Source: Ustulina deusta (lineage: Eukaryota; Ascomycota; Sordariomycetes; Xylariales; Xylariaceae). From it: DNA of 64,000 nucleotides. Where the stretch lies: NCBI GenBank assembly GCA_023159155.1, contig JAJNNX010000039.1, positions 186,001 to 250,000 on the forward strand. The letters run 5' to 3'. The notes beneath the pieces were generated by a model. It was given only the letters and a program-made list of their open reading frames with translations. It had not been told where the DNA came from and ran no database searches. This document shows, one piece after another, positions 33,473 through 45,981 of the stretch (positions are counted from its first letter, which is position 1; each line of letters starts with the position of its first letter). The translations under genes and the position numbers were made by a program.

Positions 33473-36273
33473 ACTTTCCAAACTCGTCTTCGACGCATGT
33501 GTCACGGATGGAGTACGTGGAGTTTGTCAATGGGTACTGGACCTACGGCGGCTTGTTATGCTAGACTTGTAGAGGGTTCACTTACATTTTACTTAAATAC
33601 CAAGTACTCCAATACTATATAACGACAATCCCTTTCTATCCCTACACGAGGCGCTGAATATGGTTGGGCAGATTCTAAGACAAACACCGTGCGTACTCGT
33701 ACTACCTGCCTATGTAGTCTTCTAGAGATCTACATAGGCTGGTACATAGATTGCCGAGAGATTATCCCACCCGTTTGCTATGTTTATGTTACACGCAATC
33801 GGTCTGGAACCCAATCTAGCTATTCAGCCCTCGCTTAGGGTAGGGAGAAAATATACCTTGCCAGCTTCTGCTGTGCAGGCAGGGTTAGGTGATTTGGTAT
33901 ATATATAGTGTAGGGCGTTGGCATTTCCCCCTTATTCCCATTGATCCTTGAACTGTAACGGTGCTGTAACGGAACGGACCTTTAGCATCCTCGAGACGAT
34001 TATTGCTAAATCGAGGATATTCCCCAGCCCTTAGTCAAGCCGTTGTCAGAGGTGTGATATTATTAACACAAGATGCTGCTGGGTGTTGGGAGGTGTGTTC
34101 ACACTAGCCAAACCATAACCCTCTTTAGGAAGGTCTAATGTTATGCCCAAGTTAGCCGATATAGCACCGAACATCTACACGCGTCCATACATCCCCACGG
34201 CTACATAGCCTACCTATCGCCCACTGCTAGCGCAGGGGTACATCTTGGCAGTATGGTGCAATACATTAGGATAGACTCGATGGTACGACACCGCTGCTAT
34301 CACTCTCGGTGTATCGAGTCGTGATACCTACGCATACATACCAACACGCTGCTGACAGCGTGAGCATACAACGAGGTACGAAGGATAGTGGTGGCAGAAG
34401 TCGAAGAAGTACCAAACATGATTGTCCTATTCTCTACACTAAAGTACCGTCATACTTACATGGTAAATCCCTACACTACGTCCAAACCTAGAGTGACCAC
34501 AGGTCCCACTGCCATCTCCACCCGAGATCGATCTGTACTAGTCTTCTCTGTTTCATTAAAGGAGGTCAGCTTCTTATGACACTATCAAGGTTGTTCAAAA
34601 CTAGGAGTAGTGTACACTAATAAAGTTGTGCCTCTGTTAAGCTTATATGGGCTATAGCACGTAGGCATACACTACACGAACATCGCAGCGAGGTAGGTTG
34701 CGTAGTGGAGAGACCGCCTAGGGAGTGTGCACACCACACGTGTACCCAAGCCAAGTCGGCTTTAGCCGTGCGGCTCCGTAGGGTGTGGGTGGCTTGGCGC
34801 TACACGACTTGTTCGTGAAAACTCAATAACGGTGAACTGGTCGCTCCACACCTCTACCCGACGCTACCGTCCGTAGTGTCAGCGTGGCGTTAAAGGTTGA
34901 AGACCGGGGCGTTCTTTAGACCAATTAAGCATCATAGCGGACGGAGTGTGCCGTCTAGATCGTCTCTCTTTGAAATACTTACGTACACTACCTACACTAG
35001 CATACACTGACTCTACTACACTACACTACAAGATCTTTTGTCATGCCACTACCCCGGCGATTGGGTATTTGATATTTAATATTCCTGTAGGTATTACGAT
35101 CCTCCACACTAGACCGCCAAATGCTCGCAGAACACTAAATCCTTTCTCTTGCTAGAGTGAGCACAGATAATATAGCTAGCATACCGCTGCTTACCTAAGT
35201 TCAGCTGCTATACCAATACTACTATAGTCTATATACACTACTAGGTATCCTACACACCCTAAGTTAGCTTACTTAGTAGATGTTGATCAAATTTAGCCTG
35301 TCCTTCACCTGAAATACCTAACAACAAGAATGGTACACTAGATAGAGGATTATACGTAGATAACAACAAGAGATCGACAACGCGCGATCGCACATTACTA
35401 CCTGGTAAGGGGGGTTTCTTGGCTATGCTGACAAAAACATTGTATGTAATGTAGGTTGTGTATTGCGACAGATCATGCAACTAGCTAGGTTAAGAACCTA
35501 CGGGCAGGTAACTGGGTACTCTGAACTGTCCAGTGAACCCAATCACAGCCAGATAACACAATCACGACAGTAAGATCAGACATGGCGACTATGACCAGCT
35601 GCATTTACACTAGAATCACTACAAGCACCAGTGGCCGAAACAATTGCTAGCCATTGAAATGACTGCTCGCTATGTTACGTATACTGTATATATACTATGC
35701 TATAGATAGTTTGATCACCATTATAGTTCGCAAAAATAGCTATACATCCATATGGCAGGCAATCGCCACTTCACCATGACTAAACTTTCGTACTGCATGA
35801 ACATCATGTAGAGCTGGTTCGAAATTATGCATATCTTGCCACGAGAGAGATCCACTAGGAGGAGTGTGAAATGCAGACTCAATGGCAGTCTCCATAATAA
35901 TAATGCAAATTCACACCAGTTGTCTCAGTAAGATCTAATCGACAAGACGAGGTTGACAAATGCCCCGGCTGGACAAATGAGATAGGCAATGTCAGCTGGA
36001 GTGTGTACTAAGCCTTACCTGAGAATACGACCCACGTGCATGGGCAGCCTTGCAACACAGCGCGACTCTCATTTCCCAGGGGCATGGGTCAGCTGCAATG
36101 CTGCTTTGCGGCGCTGAACCGGAGTACCGAGGAGGATCGCCAACATCTTGAATAGTAGATAAAAAGAGGCCTGAAATCTCATCATGTCTGTTGCTAGTCA
36201 TCCTCTTCTCACCTCCTCCTCCTCCTCTACCATTCTCCAAGTCGTTCGCTAGTGCGGGACTCTCTCTGTCAAC
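33473..36273. other. AT-rich gene-poor tract with dispersed TACACTAC motifs
   Basis: Only short unsupported frames occur. The octamer TACACTAC or its complement, often within longer CACTACAC runs, recurs around 33,910, 34,610, 34,670, 34,985-35,030 and 35,235. The final few hundred bases include the promoter and 5' UTR of the HD-domain gene, with a CT-rich stretch at about 36,205-36,235. Confidence 0.5.
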
Positions 36274-37183
36274 ATGAAGTTTTCCGGTGTCCTCTCCGCG
36301 CTCACCCTCGCCGGTGCTGCCGCGGCTGCAAAGTACCCTACAACCACCATCGCTGGTGTAGAGGTCATCGACACTCCGATTGTTCGTCAGGCCCGTAAGA
36401 CCATCGAGGTGTTCAACGGTCTGCAGCCATACCTCTACAAGCACTTGTACCGCACATGGCTCTTCGGCGTTGCCGCTATCAATGCCAACGAGACCCTAAA
36501 GAACTCGATTGATATTGAGCTTCACGCCGTCGGCAGTATCCTACACGATCTCGGCTGGGACAGTACGCTCTTCTCTTGACCACCCATTTCGATATAACTC
36601 ATACTAACGAAACATTATAGTGCGACCCAACTCTCCTTGGGTTTCTCTGTAAGTTATATGGATCACTTGTCGAAAGGAATATCAAGTACTGACTGTCTCC
36701 TAAAGGACTCAGCGTTTCGAAGTTGACAGCGGTATCAGCGCTGTTAACTGGGTTAAGGACTTCGTCAAGGACGACAAGTGCACTGCCAAGAAGTGGAACA
36801 CCGACCGCCTCGAGAAATTGTATGATGGCATCTCTCTGCAGACGGAGCTGAGCATCATCACCTACAAGAACATCCAGGCCAAATGGATTGTCCAGAGTGT
36901 TGGTTTCGAATTCCCCGGCCCCCGTAACCCTTTGATCCCCGAGAAGGACTACAACAACATCTTGGCCGCCTACCCCAACGACTACCTCTTCCGAGGCAGC
37001 AACATCACCTTCACTTATCTCGCTGGACACAAGCCCGCCGGTACCTACAACACCTTCCTCCAGGATTTCGGCGAGCATTACGTCCCTGGCTACAACGCAT
37101 CCGGATTCAAATTGTTCGATCTTCTCAATGAGGGTATCGCGGCCGAAATCGAGAAGCACCCCGACGCTACCATCGACTCGTAA
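36274..37183 (+). CDS. Secreted HD-domain protein (cyanamide hydratase/DDI2-like family)
   Basis: Three exons (36274-36562, 36621-36648, 36706-37183) encode 264 aa. The 28-bp middle exon is supported because both joins keep the frame and give HDLGWDMRPNSPWVSL followed by TQRFEVDSG. The first 20 residues (MKFSGVLSALTLAGAAAAAK) form a clear signal peptide. HAVGSILHDLGWD carries the HD metal-binding pair, and RFEVDSGISAVNWV is the next family motif. Fungal cyanamide-hydratase-like proteins share this arrangement, although most are cytosolic. Secretion would point to an extracellular role that cannot be named. Flanking sequence is gene-poor. Confidence 0.85.
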
Positions 37184-39392
37184 AGCGATTGATATGTTGT
37201 CCCCTCGGAGAGCAATCCCGGGTAATCGACTTCGAGGAGGTGCAGAAAAGTTTGATCTTGCCACAATTCCACTGTACATATTTAATGTTGTCAAGTTGCT
37301 GTAGACATGTTAATACATAATGCAACCAAGCATACCATTTTACTACGACGGATCCAATATCTGCTGCAGTAGGACGCTGACTGAGATATATATCATATGA
37401 TCGCATACATTCAGGTATTCCGTGAACGCATCCTGACCATTTTAAAGTTCTAGTCCAGTCCTTCAGACACTAGTCACTGAATTACGTAGTCTATTCGCAC
37501 CGTCAGCTTGGTACTTTGGTGACTAAATTACGCTGAGCGCGGGGGCTATTAACAAACACTGCCAACAAAACCGATGTTGGACCTTTTTTTCTTTCATCGA
37601 GTTGGTGACAACATATCTACCACACACACAGCATCCCACTTCTAGCAGAGCACTATTAGAGCGATAGGATAGATTGAATTGTCCTACTATACTTATAAAA
37701 TCGGCATGGACGCCATCAGAGTCTTGAACCGAGTTTAAAAATATTGAGATTACGAGCCAATAGCTCTAAAGGAAACCGGTTGAAGATAAGTTTCTAGATA
37801 AGGAATTTAAAACCAGCTATGACGATAAATTTTCCGCACTACGAAGTAAGAGGTAAGACAGAAAACATAGTGCTAAGTAAGGAACTAGGTGGTATTCTAG
37901 AACCTCAACAGACCCTGGGAGTCGTCAGCGGTGAGGGGGTGGGTAAGCAACCTCTCTAAGCGAGCTGCAGCAAGAGAGGTACACTATCATTGTATTTTAA
38001 ACCCAAAATCTCCCGCCCCCCCCGGCCCCCCCCTCCCGGTCTTCAGGCCGCATAATAGGCTTAAGATTCCAACCTGCACAAATCTGGCATGAGATGATTT
38101 GAAGCTACCGCTGTGAAATGGGAAAAAGTACATTTCCAACTTCCTAATGGCCCCTTTAAATCCTAATGCTTGAGGAGCGACTAGACGTCTCCTCAATCGA
38201 GAGCAATGAAAGAGGTGGAGCTTCACTCTACTTGACAGTGCAAAAGCAGAACCTAAGAGCTACATACTTATAGCCATAGGAAATGCTTAGGGAACATCTA
38301 GAAGAGATAAACCAATTAGCATGGGAAGACGCTGGGTTATATCACCTCTCCTCCTATAGTATAGGTAAGAGGTTGTTTTAAGCCCCCGCCCCCTTTTACT
38401 CGTGTACTATTCTTTTACTATATTGGTGTTTAAATACAATCAGCAATGCTTAGGCTTTACCCACTACATTCAATGCCGCCGCGATCCCAAACATATACTA
38501 ATCTTACATTAATTATGCACTTGACGTGTGGATCTACAAATGAAGAGTTCATGCTTTTGGTCACGGCGCAAGTACTATAAACTTTTAGACTTAAGGAGAG
38601 CAGGTAGGGCTGTTGTGGCATTCTTTTGTCGGCAGCAGTACACCCGAGTTATGGGACAAGGGTTTTTAGCAACCTTGTGTAACTTGCGGGGTTATTAGTA
38701 TTAGGAAAGTGTTAGGATGAGTAAATGGGGTATATTATTGTAAGTATACGTTGTTGCGCAAAGGGTCTAGAACTATACTACATTCTGGCGAGATCTGTAG
38801 TACAATATACGAAATACTCCTTTTGTTCTCTTTGTCACATGCCAGAAAGCCCAAGAAAATTTCATCCTGCAGCGCACAATTCATACGTATCTCGGAACTC
38901 GATCACCTGAAAGTCGCCTCTATCTAAAGAATCCATTATTTCATCGGCGGGATCTAACTATACTACCATCCAAAGTTTAATCAATGTACATATACTGGCG
39001 TTACGGCTGGCTGCCTACTCATTTGATGACAATCTTCCTTAGCGGCTGAGGAGCTGGTACAGTTTTCGTCGTGATGTGGGTTAATTTGAATCATTCTGGA
39101 CCTTCGTGGCGCTTCTCAGGGCATGTCATTTCAGATAACTAGCGTTGTGACGATGATGCCACTTTAAATTACACAAATTTCTTTAGCCTATGTAGTGTTT
39201 CAGCTGTTGTCACAAAGAGCTTTCCTACGACCCACCTCGTCATCCCTTCGCTTGATCCCGAAATAGGCCAGAAGCCCGCTCCCGTAGTTTTCGTGGGGTC
39301 CTATCCGTCGTGCCTAATCCCTCGATCTCGATGTCGATTATGTAGTATTTAGACGGGGCTCGCACGACCTGGATTGCGGACAGTTCGACACT
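37184..39392. other. AT-rich gene-poor tract
   Basis: No frame above about 80 codons is supported. There is a C-rich run at about 38,013-38,035. It looks like decayed, possibly RIP-affected sequence, but I did not measure dinucleotide ratios. Confidence 0.45.
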
Positions 39393-39644
39393 ATGGTACC
39401 TATTCTAGTTCGATTCTGCCTGGTATCGATGGTTTGCACAGCTGTTGCATTGCCCCGAACGCGCCTCCCTGGGGTCCGTATCGACCCCGAGTCCCCACGC
39501 GTCGAAGCTGACGGGAAAGCTCTGAAGAGAGCCGATGAGCACTACGATGTGTTCTCCGTTGCCGCGTTCGACAATGTTTCCTGCCGAAAGCCAGTCGACT
39601 CCCCTCAAAAGGGGAAAAGTTGTAGGTTCCCTAGGTGTAACTAG
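39393..39644 (+). CDS. possible small secreted peptide (uncertain)
   Basis: An 83-codon frame begins with MVPILVRFCLVSMVCTAVALP, a plausible signal peptide. A hydrophilic stretch follows with an LKRAD-type segment resembling a Kex2-like site and three Cys near the end. No family is recognised and an overlapping minus-strand frame exists. A pseudogene or chance ORF is possible. Confidence 0.25.
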   Translation: MVPILVRFCLVSMVCTAVALPRTRLPGVRIDPESPRVEADGKALKRADEHYDVFSVAAFDNVSCRKPVDSPQKGKSCRFPRCN

Positions 39645-39806
39645 TGATTTTATGTATATCCTGGATGAAAGAGGCACCGTCTTGTTCGTATGGGGCGGGG
39701 GACAATCCACCACGGTGACGTATTTCGCGTCGTTGAGCGCTGTCAAATGGACTTCAATGAGTAGCCCGCGGTCCGTCATGGTGTAGGGTGATAGTGGCTT
39801 AAAGTC

Positions 39807-40180
39807 TTAGCATGTGATAATGCTGTTTGAGTATAGAAAATTGGGCGGCGGTGCTAATAGCCCGAACCTTGCGTCCGGGTGTGAAGATTTAATGATCCAG
39901 GCAAATAACAATTGGTCGCCTGATTCCCTTGTTATCTCTTCTTGCCACCAATGAAAAGCCTTTTCTGCCCCCTCGCCATACAGCATGGGCGAACTCGCTG
40001 AGAAGATACCCATTAGGCTATAAGCTATTTCTTCGGGTCTCGTCACCTCCTTTTTGGCAGCATCATATATCGCCTGGCAATACTTTCAGAGCTGAGATGC
40101 ATACTATCCAGCAAAATCTCTCTCTATCAATACCGGTTATCTCAGCGAGGAGATCACGTAGCGTCCTCATCCTACTAATT
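39807..40180 (-). pseudogene. HET-domain (vegetative incompatibility) gene fragment with frameshifts
   Basis: Read on the minus strand, the pieces follow the C-terminal part of a HET domain and its conserved linker in order. They are LRDLLAEITGID, then (shifted frame) REILLDSMHLSSESIARR, then (shifted again) KEVTRPEEIAYSLMGIF and PMLYGEGAEKAFHWWQEEI. At least two frame changes break the reading frame, and no upstream HET core is intact. TRPEE...AYSLMGIF...LYGEG is a strong family signature. It is a decayed heterokaryon-incompatibility relic, as is common in fungal accessory regions. Confidence 0.7.
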
Positions 40181-41042
40181 GGACTCTAGTTTCCTGAAAA
40201 GAACTCGACCTCCTTCGGCGCTGGTAATTATTCCAGCGTTCATCTACGACGGAACTATTTACTTCTCGAGAATCCCGCTTTCCATTCTTTCGTGCTGAAA
40301 TTATCGGGCGCGTCGTTTCGATATGCGTAGCACGCTGCTGCGTCTCGATACGAAGCGATCTGCCAAGACGACTGCGTGATCGAGCCCTCAATCAGTATGG
40401 TTCCTGGGCTTCATTACGCTACTCACCCCGTGGTGAGTGATGCCAAAATACGAATTAATTTTCGAAAACTGTTGAAAGAAACAGGAGCAAGAAAGACACT
40501 TGAAGTTTGCAACATTCAATTAAAATCTCCGTGGGTAGGATCTCGCATGATTCTTTTCGCCTAATTACCTAACCTAGTTCACTGAACGTTATTCAAGGTG
40601 TCGTTTGCTAGCCCTACGAGTTCTACCAGCACACTATATTCACCAACACCAGGTGATAGGAATTGCCCAACTTAAATATATTATTATAAGAAATGGTGCC
40701 CACCCGATACCATGAGTGGTTTGGGGGTGTCTGGCCCCGAACAAGATTAGTAGAGCAAGGGAATGGCATATTCATAAGCGACAACATTGCTGCTTCAATA
40801 ACACTACCTTTCATTCTCGTCATCCCGGATCAATCAAATTGGATGAAATCCAGCAGGCAGAAAGATTTCCTGGCGCGCATAACGTTCCTCATCAGCCTAT
40901 TGCAGATGCCTTCAGTAACAAATCTGAACACGGGCTGAATCAAATGGCCCAGCGCCACCAACATCACTATGATCCAGGAGGAGTAGGTTTTTTGTTGCTT
41001 GATATGCAACTGCGCTGTGTCTGACCCTCATTTAGGAATACA

Positions 41043-41517
41043 ATGCGCTCGAGAATACTAGTGGCCAATAACATGCCGCGAGTTGTGATAGAAGGTAACC
41101 CGCACATGGTGATGCCTATTCCCAGGCTGACGCGAGAGCCGGGATGGGTTGATTGCCCGTTCTGCAGGCACATCACGAAGACGTGTGCCACCAGGCAGGG
41201 TGAGTCCCAGCCAAACTTCGCGATTATTCCTCTTTCCTGCTGTTGTAAGAAAAGTTTCTTTCTGGCTAATTAAAGGATGCTGTACATATAGGTTCGTGAC
41301 AGTGCTATGCTGCCTTACCCGTCCACCTCTCGTGTGCGTTCCGAGCGCGGTGATGGTGCGAGAACTCTCATATCTTCTGCGCTAGATGTGGGACTAAAGT
41401 CGCGATAATTCCCCACGATATCTCGATCCAGGTCATGGATGTTGGTCAGGAACAAGGTCTGGTGCCATCAAAGTATGCCGCAGAGGACTGCATAGTTTCT
41501 AAACCACCCCCAAAATG
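41043..41517 (+). pseudogene. LITAF-like zinc-ribbon gene, apparently frameshifted
   Basis: The first part reads IPRLTREPGWVDCPFCRHITK, matching the N-terminal CxxC half of LITAF/PIG7-like domains. A GTGAGT donor at about 41,200 and an acceptor near 41,300 would lead into a hydrophobic stretch (VLCCLTRPPLVCVPSAVM). The second metal half, CENSHIFCARCGTKVAIIPHD, is clear but lies in a different frame from the hydrophobic stretch, with a stop between. It is either a pseudogene or has a sequencing indel near 41,350. Upstream frames (about 40,880-40,980, ending HQHHYDPGG) may be the original N-terminal exon. LITAF-like proteins sit on the cytosolic face of endosomal membranes. Confidence 0.45.
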
Positions 41518-43898
41518 ATGAACTCAGCTTTTATACCCGTTTGAGACTCACAAATTCTTGTACCCAGTATTTGGAACCCGAATTCCTGAGTAGATGTGAG
41601 GACGTTGGAGGAGGGCGCTTGTCACGGCCACATGCGTATATCGCCACAAATCTAATAACCAGCGTTGTGCCGCTATGACGGCGGATGTATTTTCTTCTTT
41701 ATTTTCTTTCCTTTCTCTTTCTTTCTCGCTTCCCCCCTCCCCCCCTTTTTTTAAGGGGCTAAGGGTTGCTGTAGTGATACTATGTTACTACGGGTTGAAA
41801 TGGCTTACAAGTAACTTTGACCTCATTGAGTAAAAAGATTTCGGCTGAGCAAGAGTTATCTATAATTTCTGATCGACGACAAGGCAAAATAGATCCTGTA
41901 GTGTCTTTATTGGCACTACGTAGTATATGCCCACATGGCCTTCGGCAGAATCGTCTATCAGGTTTTGGCTCCTCCTGGGGTGTGATCTCATGCAAGACCA
42001 TGGTGGCATCCACGGATAGTAGAGATAAGGGATAGTGACCAAAAAGTTTTCCCTCGGTAACACGAAGGAACTAAGGTTATGTGCTCGTTACAGCTTCTTG
42101 GGACATTATTAGCTGATAACACGACGGCGTGGAGCACGTCCTATTCGTAGCACTTGGTCGGTGGCCACCAAAACGGGATCAAGCAATTGAATTGGTCTAC
42201 TCCGTGCTCATATCTTCACAGCTAGCCCCATTGGTGTAGCCTTCGTTACCTTACTTCATTCACCTTATGCATGACTCAAACCATGAAAGCTGACTGGCCT
42301 ATACAAGCGAGAAGCCAGAACGAGATCTATTGGCCCAACACTCCTCAAGTCCCCCAAGGCCACCATTGGTCTCGCGTTCAGTCATGTGGCTAAGAAACGA
42401 TTGGTTGGTAGCGGGCATCGGCGTAAGGCACCTAGGTTCGATTCGGTGAGTTTCAGATGCAGTATCACATACCGACTTATTTGAGCAGAATAGACGTGTT
42501 GCGAGACTGCAATCATTGGCGGAAGCTGTTGCACAACAGACTTCCCTTATCTAGCCTATGCAGGTTTCCGACATCACTTCGCTGTATCTGGTTGCCATCT
42601 CGGAGCGAGTATCGACATGAGCTTCAAAACGGTGGCCTTGCGTGTGTTAAATTCATGTAATCTACGGACCGGAGGAAGTGGTAACAATCGGAAGATGATA
42701 ACACGAGTATCTGGAGAAAAGTAGTAATCGTCGGCATCCCGTCACCAGGTCACACTGCTGCAACGAGCCTGTGACTATTAGATGGCACTGCAGCAGACGT
42801 TACAGTACGATGACGATTTAGCCAGCTAGATCCTGCGCCAACTTATGAAGCTACGCTACACAAAGTTGGCTGATCCCCCCAACCAAACATTCTTCTCTTT
42901 TCGTTGGATGAAAACGATTAGAGATCGTTTTCACCCCAGCATCCACGTGGGTATGTTGCCGTTGATAGTATCCGGGGTCCAATAGTCAAGTGTACATGCG
43001 CTGGTGGTCCAGTTGATCCAGGCGCAGTGTAAGCCAAGCGGATAAGAACGGTTGGCATTGTATCAGCGAGCCCATATCAACAGCAACATATGCTAATTAT
43101 CGGCAACGGCGGCGGGAGAGAGGCTTGGATGTATACAACATAGATCATCTCGGACCCTCGGCCAATCTTTTTTCACGCCCTAGCTCTGTCGGAAGGGATA
43201 ATCAGGCTTTTTGCAACATATCTAACGCACTATAATACGTTGGTGATTACGAGACTTGCAGCATGGCTCCTGTGTAACACTCATTGTTCGAGTCACTAAC
43301 TGGCCCTAAGTATTATGAAGGCGGCTACTCGGGTATGACAGCACGATTTTTCACTCCCACACTCGGAAACCTTAGGGATCGACGTTCCGTGGTCGATTCG
43401 AGCGTTATACCTTACCAACCTTATACTATGTGGCCAGCGTAATAAACCACCAACAAGAACACTGTTGTTACAAAACCAGAGGCCTCTGTTGACGCACAAG
43501 ATAGCGCGTAGAGAGACATTATCGGTCACCTCCTTCGAACGTTCGCGGACTGAGTCTGTGGTACCCAATGTAGGTAGTGTAACCTGCCAGCAATCCGAGA
43601 GGGGGGGGGGCATAGGCAGATATTTGTTTCCTAGGCGCCGGCAACCCGCAGGTCCATTGCTACCTTACCCCGTGGCCGAGTCGCGTTGTACCAGCATGCG
43701 GGTCAATAAAGGCAGGATGACAACATCATTGTCGTAACTTGGATGAGGTCGAAGATAGTCGGTCGTGGAATATAAGAATCCAGCACTTCTCCGTTCCCAA
43801 TAGCTCATGTCTCCCATTCCACACGGATATTTCCTTCTGCTCCAACAACTCAATCAGATCGAATAGTTTTTAACTAGAGCTCCCGCCCAAAAGTAACC
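41518..43898. other. gene-poor tract
   Basis: No supported gene. There are a pyrimidine-rich stretch at about 41,695-41,755 and a weak tRNA-like B-box (GGTTCGATTC) at about 42,433. The remaining frames are short and motif-free. Confidence 0.45.
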
Positions 43899-44171
43899 AT
43901 GAAACTGAGCCAGTGCAAGCATTGTCAGACGGATAATTCTGACGACACAACGGGTAACTGCCACGGATGCGGATATCATCCATGGACGCAATGCTACCAT
44001 CCAGATTGCGGCAAGCTCCCGCCTGTCAAGCATGAACCAAGGTGAGGAGTCATGTAGGGGATCTGGGATGGAGAAAGAAGTACTAATCTACGCCACAAAT
44101 TTAGATCCACGCCAAGCAGTAGCGCAACTTCAGAGGAATCGGCAGTGGAAACCAGGGCTCATCAGATTTGA
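43899..44171 (+). CDS. small Cys-rich zinc-ribbon-like protein (hypothetical)
   Basis: This gene is too short to stand out as an ORF. Two exons (43899-44041 and 44105-44171, with a 63-bp GTGAGG...TTAG intron) give exactly 70 codons, 69 aa. Within the first 41 residues there are seven Cys and two His, arranged as CKHCQ, then CHGCGYH, then QCYHPDCGK, like a compact zinc-binding fold. The tail is Ser/Thr/Glu-rich. In-frame closure across the intron and the Cys spacing support a real gene, but no family is recognised and no expression evidence is available. The surrounding region is degenerate. Confidence 0.4.
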
Positions 44172-45981
44172 CAAATGGCTGTAGCAGGAAATGGCAGCGG
44201 GCTGAGCGTGTCTACTTCGACAAAGACACTCTTTCAGCATATTGCTGCCGCATTACAAACCGCTGGCCGGCCTAGTAAGGGGGAAATCGGAAATCTAGAT
44301 CACTGGGGTATCGAGTGCGCCACAAGGGAGTAAGAGGTGATTCAATCTCAGTAGTAACAGGAGAAATAGGGATCTAGAAATGGCATCCCTCCTGGTTATA
44401 AACAGTCGTTTCCTTGCAATCACCTAACGAGTTTAACCCCCTAAACAAGGCAAAGGTTTTAACATTGCGAGCATGATATAAACATGATATCCTCAGGTTA
44501 TTCCAATGCTGGATCGTGATGCCAAAGTATAATGATTTCGCCGGAATTAGGACGAAGATTGACCTAGCAGAGTGGAATTGAACCAGCGTATCATACTAGC
44601 AATCTCCGGAGTGCAGTTGAGGTGATCTATTGACCTCACATTCTAAGTTCGCTCCGTGGCTTAGGTACGAGGGTCTCTTCGCTATATAGGGTGAGATCAG
44701 CGGAACAACGTTGTGCCGCTCCCGCACCCAATAGGGTTATTCCAGAATCCAGTCAATTGGGGATCTCCGTAGCCTAAAAGTAGGTATGTATACACTAGAG
44801 ATCACCCTATCGCCGATAGGTCGGCTCCACCTAGTCGTCACATGATTGGGAATGGGTATCTTCTTGGCAACTTCCCTAAACAAATACTTCACTGAGTTAG
44901 TTCGTAACAGTCAATTATAGGTATGGGCTATCCTTGATATTGTTGCGCAAGGGATCCTAGCTCCCTTGGTAGCTAAATCTTGACTATGTTGAGGCTTGTC
45001 CATTCCACAACAGCGTATAAGTCTGCTTTCATGACAAACTTGTTGCTTAACTCTTTTCTGAGAAGCTGGACTGCTATTAGACAAGGGTATTTTGCAGAAA
45101 CCCAAGCCAGAACCGCGCCTTTGGGTATTCTGTACTCAACCATGGCGTTTTGGTGAGAGATGAACGTGTTAGGGAGTTTTGGAGTGCAGGTACCCAATAT
45201 AGCTCCTCTTCTGAAACAGGCGTTACAAGCGTTCAGATGGCACAGCTTGGGAAAGGTAGATAGGAGAGGAGCCAAGTTAGGCCACCATAAGTCTCTTGTT
45301 GCAGCATCAATGAGAAGGTGGAGTTATTTCTCAGCATGATTGCTTGGTTCTAAGACCAAGTGTGAGATAATAGTTTCTATGCTGTGGCACATCTACATGT
45401 AATATCGGTAAAAGGTTCCGGAATCCTCAGAATAGAGGTGACAGCAACTCTCGAGTAGGAAGGACTAGACGGCTCGTACAACCATGGTGAAATAGAAGAC
45501 TATACTATCCCGCATTAGTACTATTATTGTATCTTGGGTGGGTTGAAAAGCAGACCGAAGGTTCTATTGATCAATCCGTCAAAGAACGTCCCTTCTGACA
45601 ATGATGATCAACTGGGGAGAGGAAGTCGCGTTTGATATTAGTTACTCTCATTGAGAAGCTCTCTGGGTAGTCAATTGAATACCGAGATCGCTTGAGAGGC
45701 ATGTTCTGTGTTGCGTTCACGGCTGTGAATATGAGGAGGGTGGGCGGGCACAGGAGAAGCCATCACAGGTGTGACCAATACCGAACGTGCTGCAAGGGTG
45801 TAAATTCGAATGACACGTACTGGCAAGGAAGAATCACAGACGTTGCAGTAACTGCAGCCGGTTGTGTTGCAGGTCAGGCCAAGCCATGGGGTAGGAAATG
45901 TTGCCGAAGAATTGCGGCATGTGTGTCTCGAGGATGCGGCTGGCTATGCTGAGCAAGGTTGTCCATGGGTACTTCGAGGTA
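44172..45981. other. gene-poor tract with a possible P450-like relic
   Basis: No intact gene. The minus-strand frame at 44,973-45,275 contains FPKLCHLNACNACFRRGAIL and EYRIPKGAVLAW, which loosely recall the ExxR helix and the following 'IPKG' strand of cytochromes P450, with the Glu lost. I do not call it a gene. Confidence 0.4.

Noticed and set aside
42400..42450. tRNA-like B-box GGTTCGATTC with a TGGTTGGTAG upstream segment
   Set aside because: The D- and T-arm cores are only about 30 nt apart and no acceptor stem is visible, so there is no tRNA.
44973..45275. Possible cytochrome P450 remnant (EYRIPKGAVLAW)
   Set aside because: Only two short resemblances, no heme-binding Cys motif nearby, and the ExxR Glu is absent. 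Too weak to annotate.
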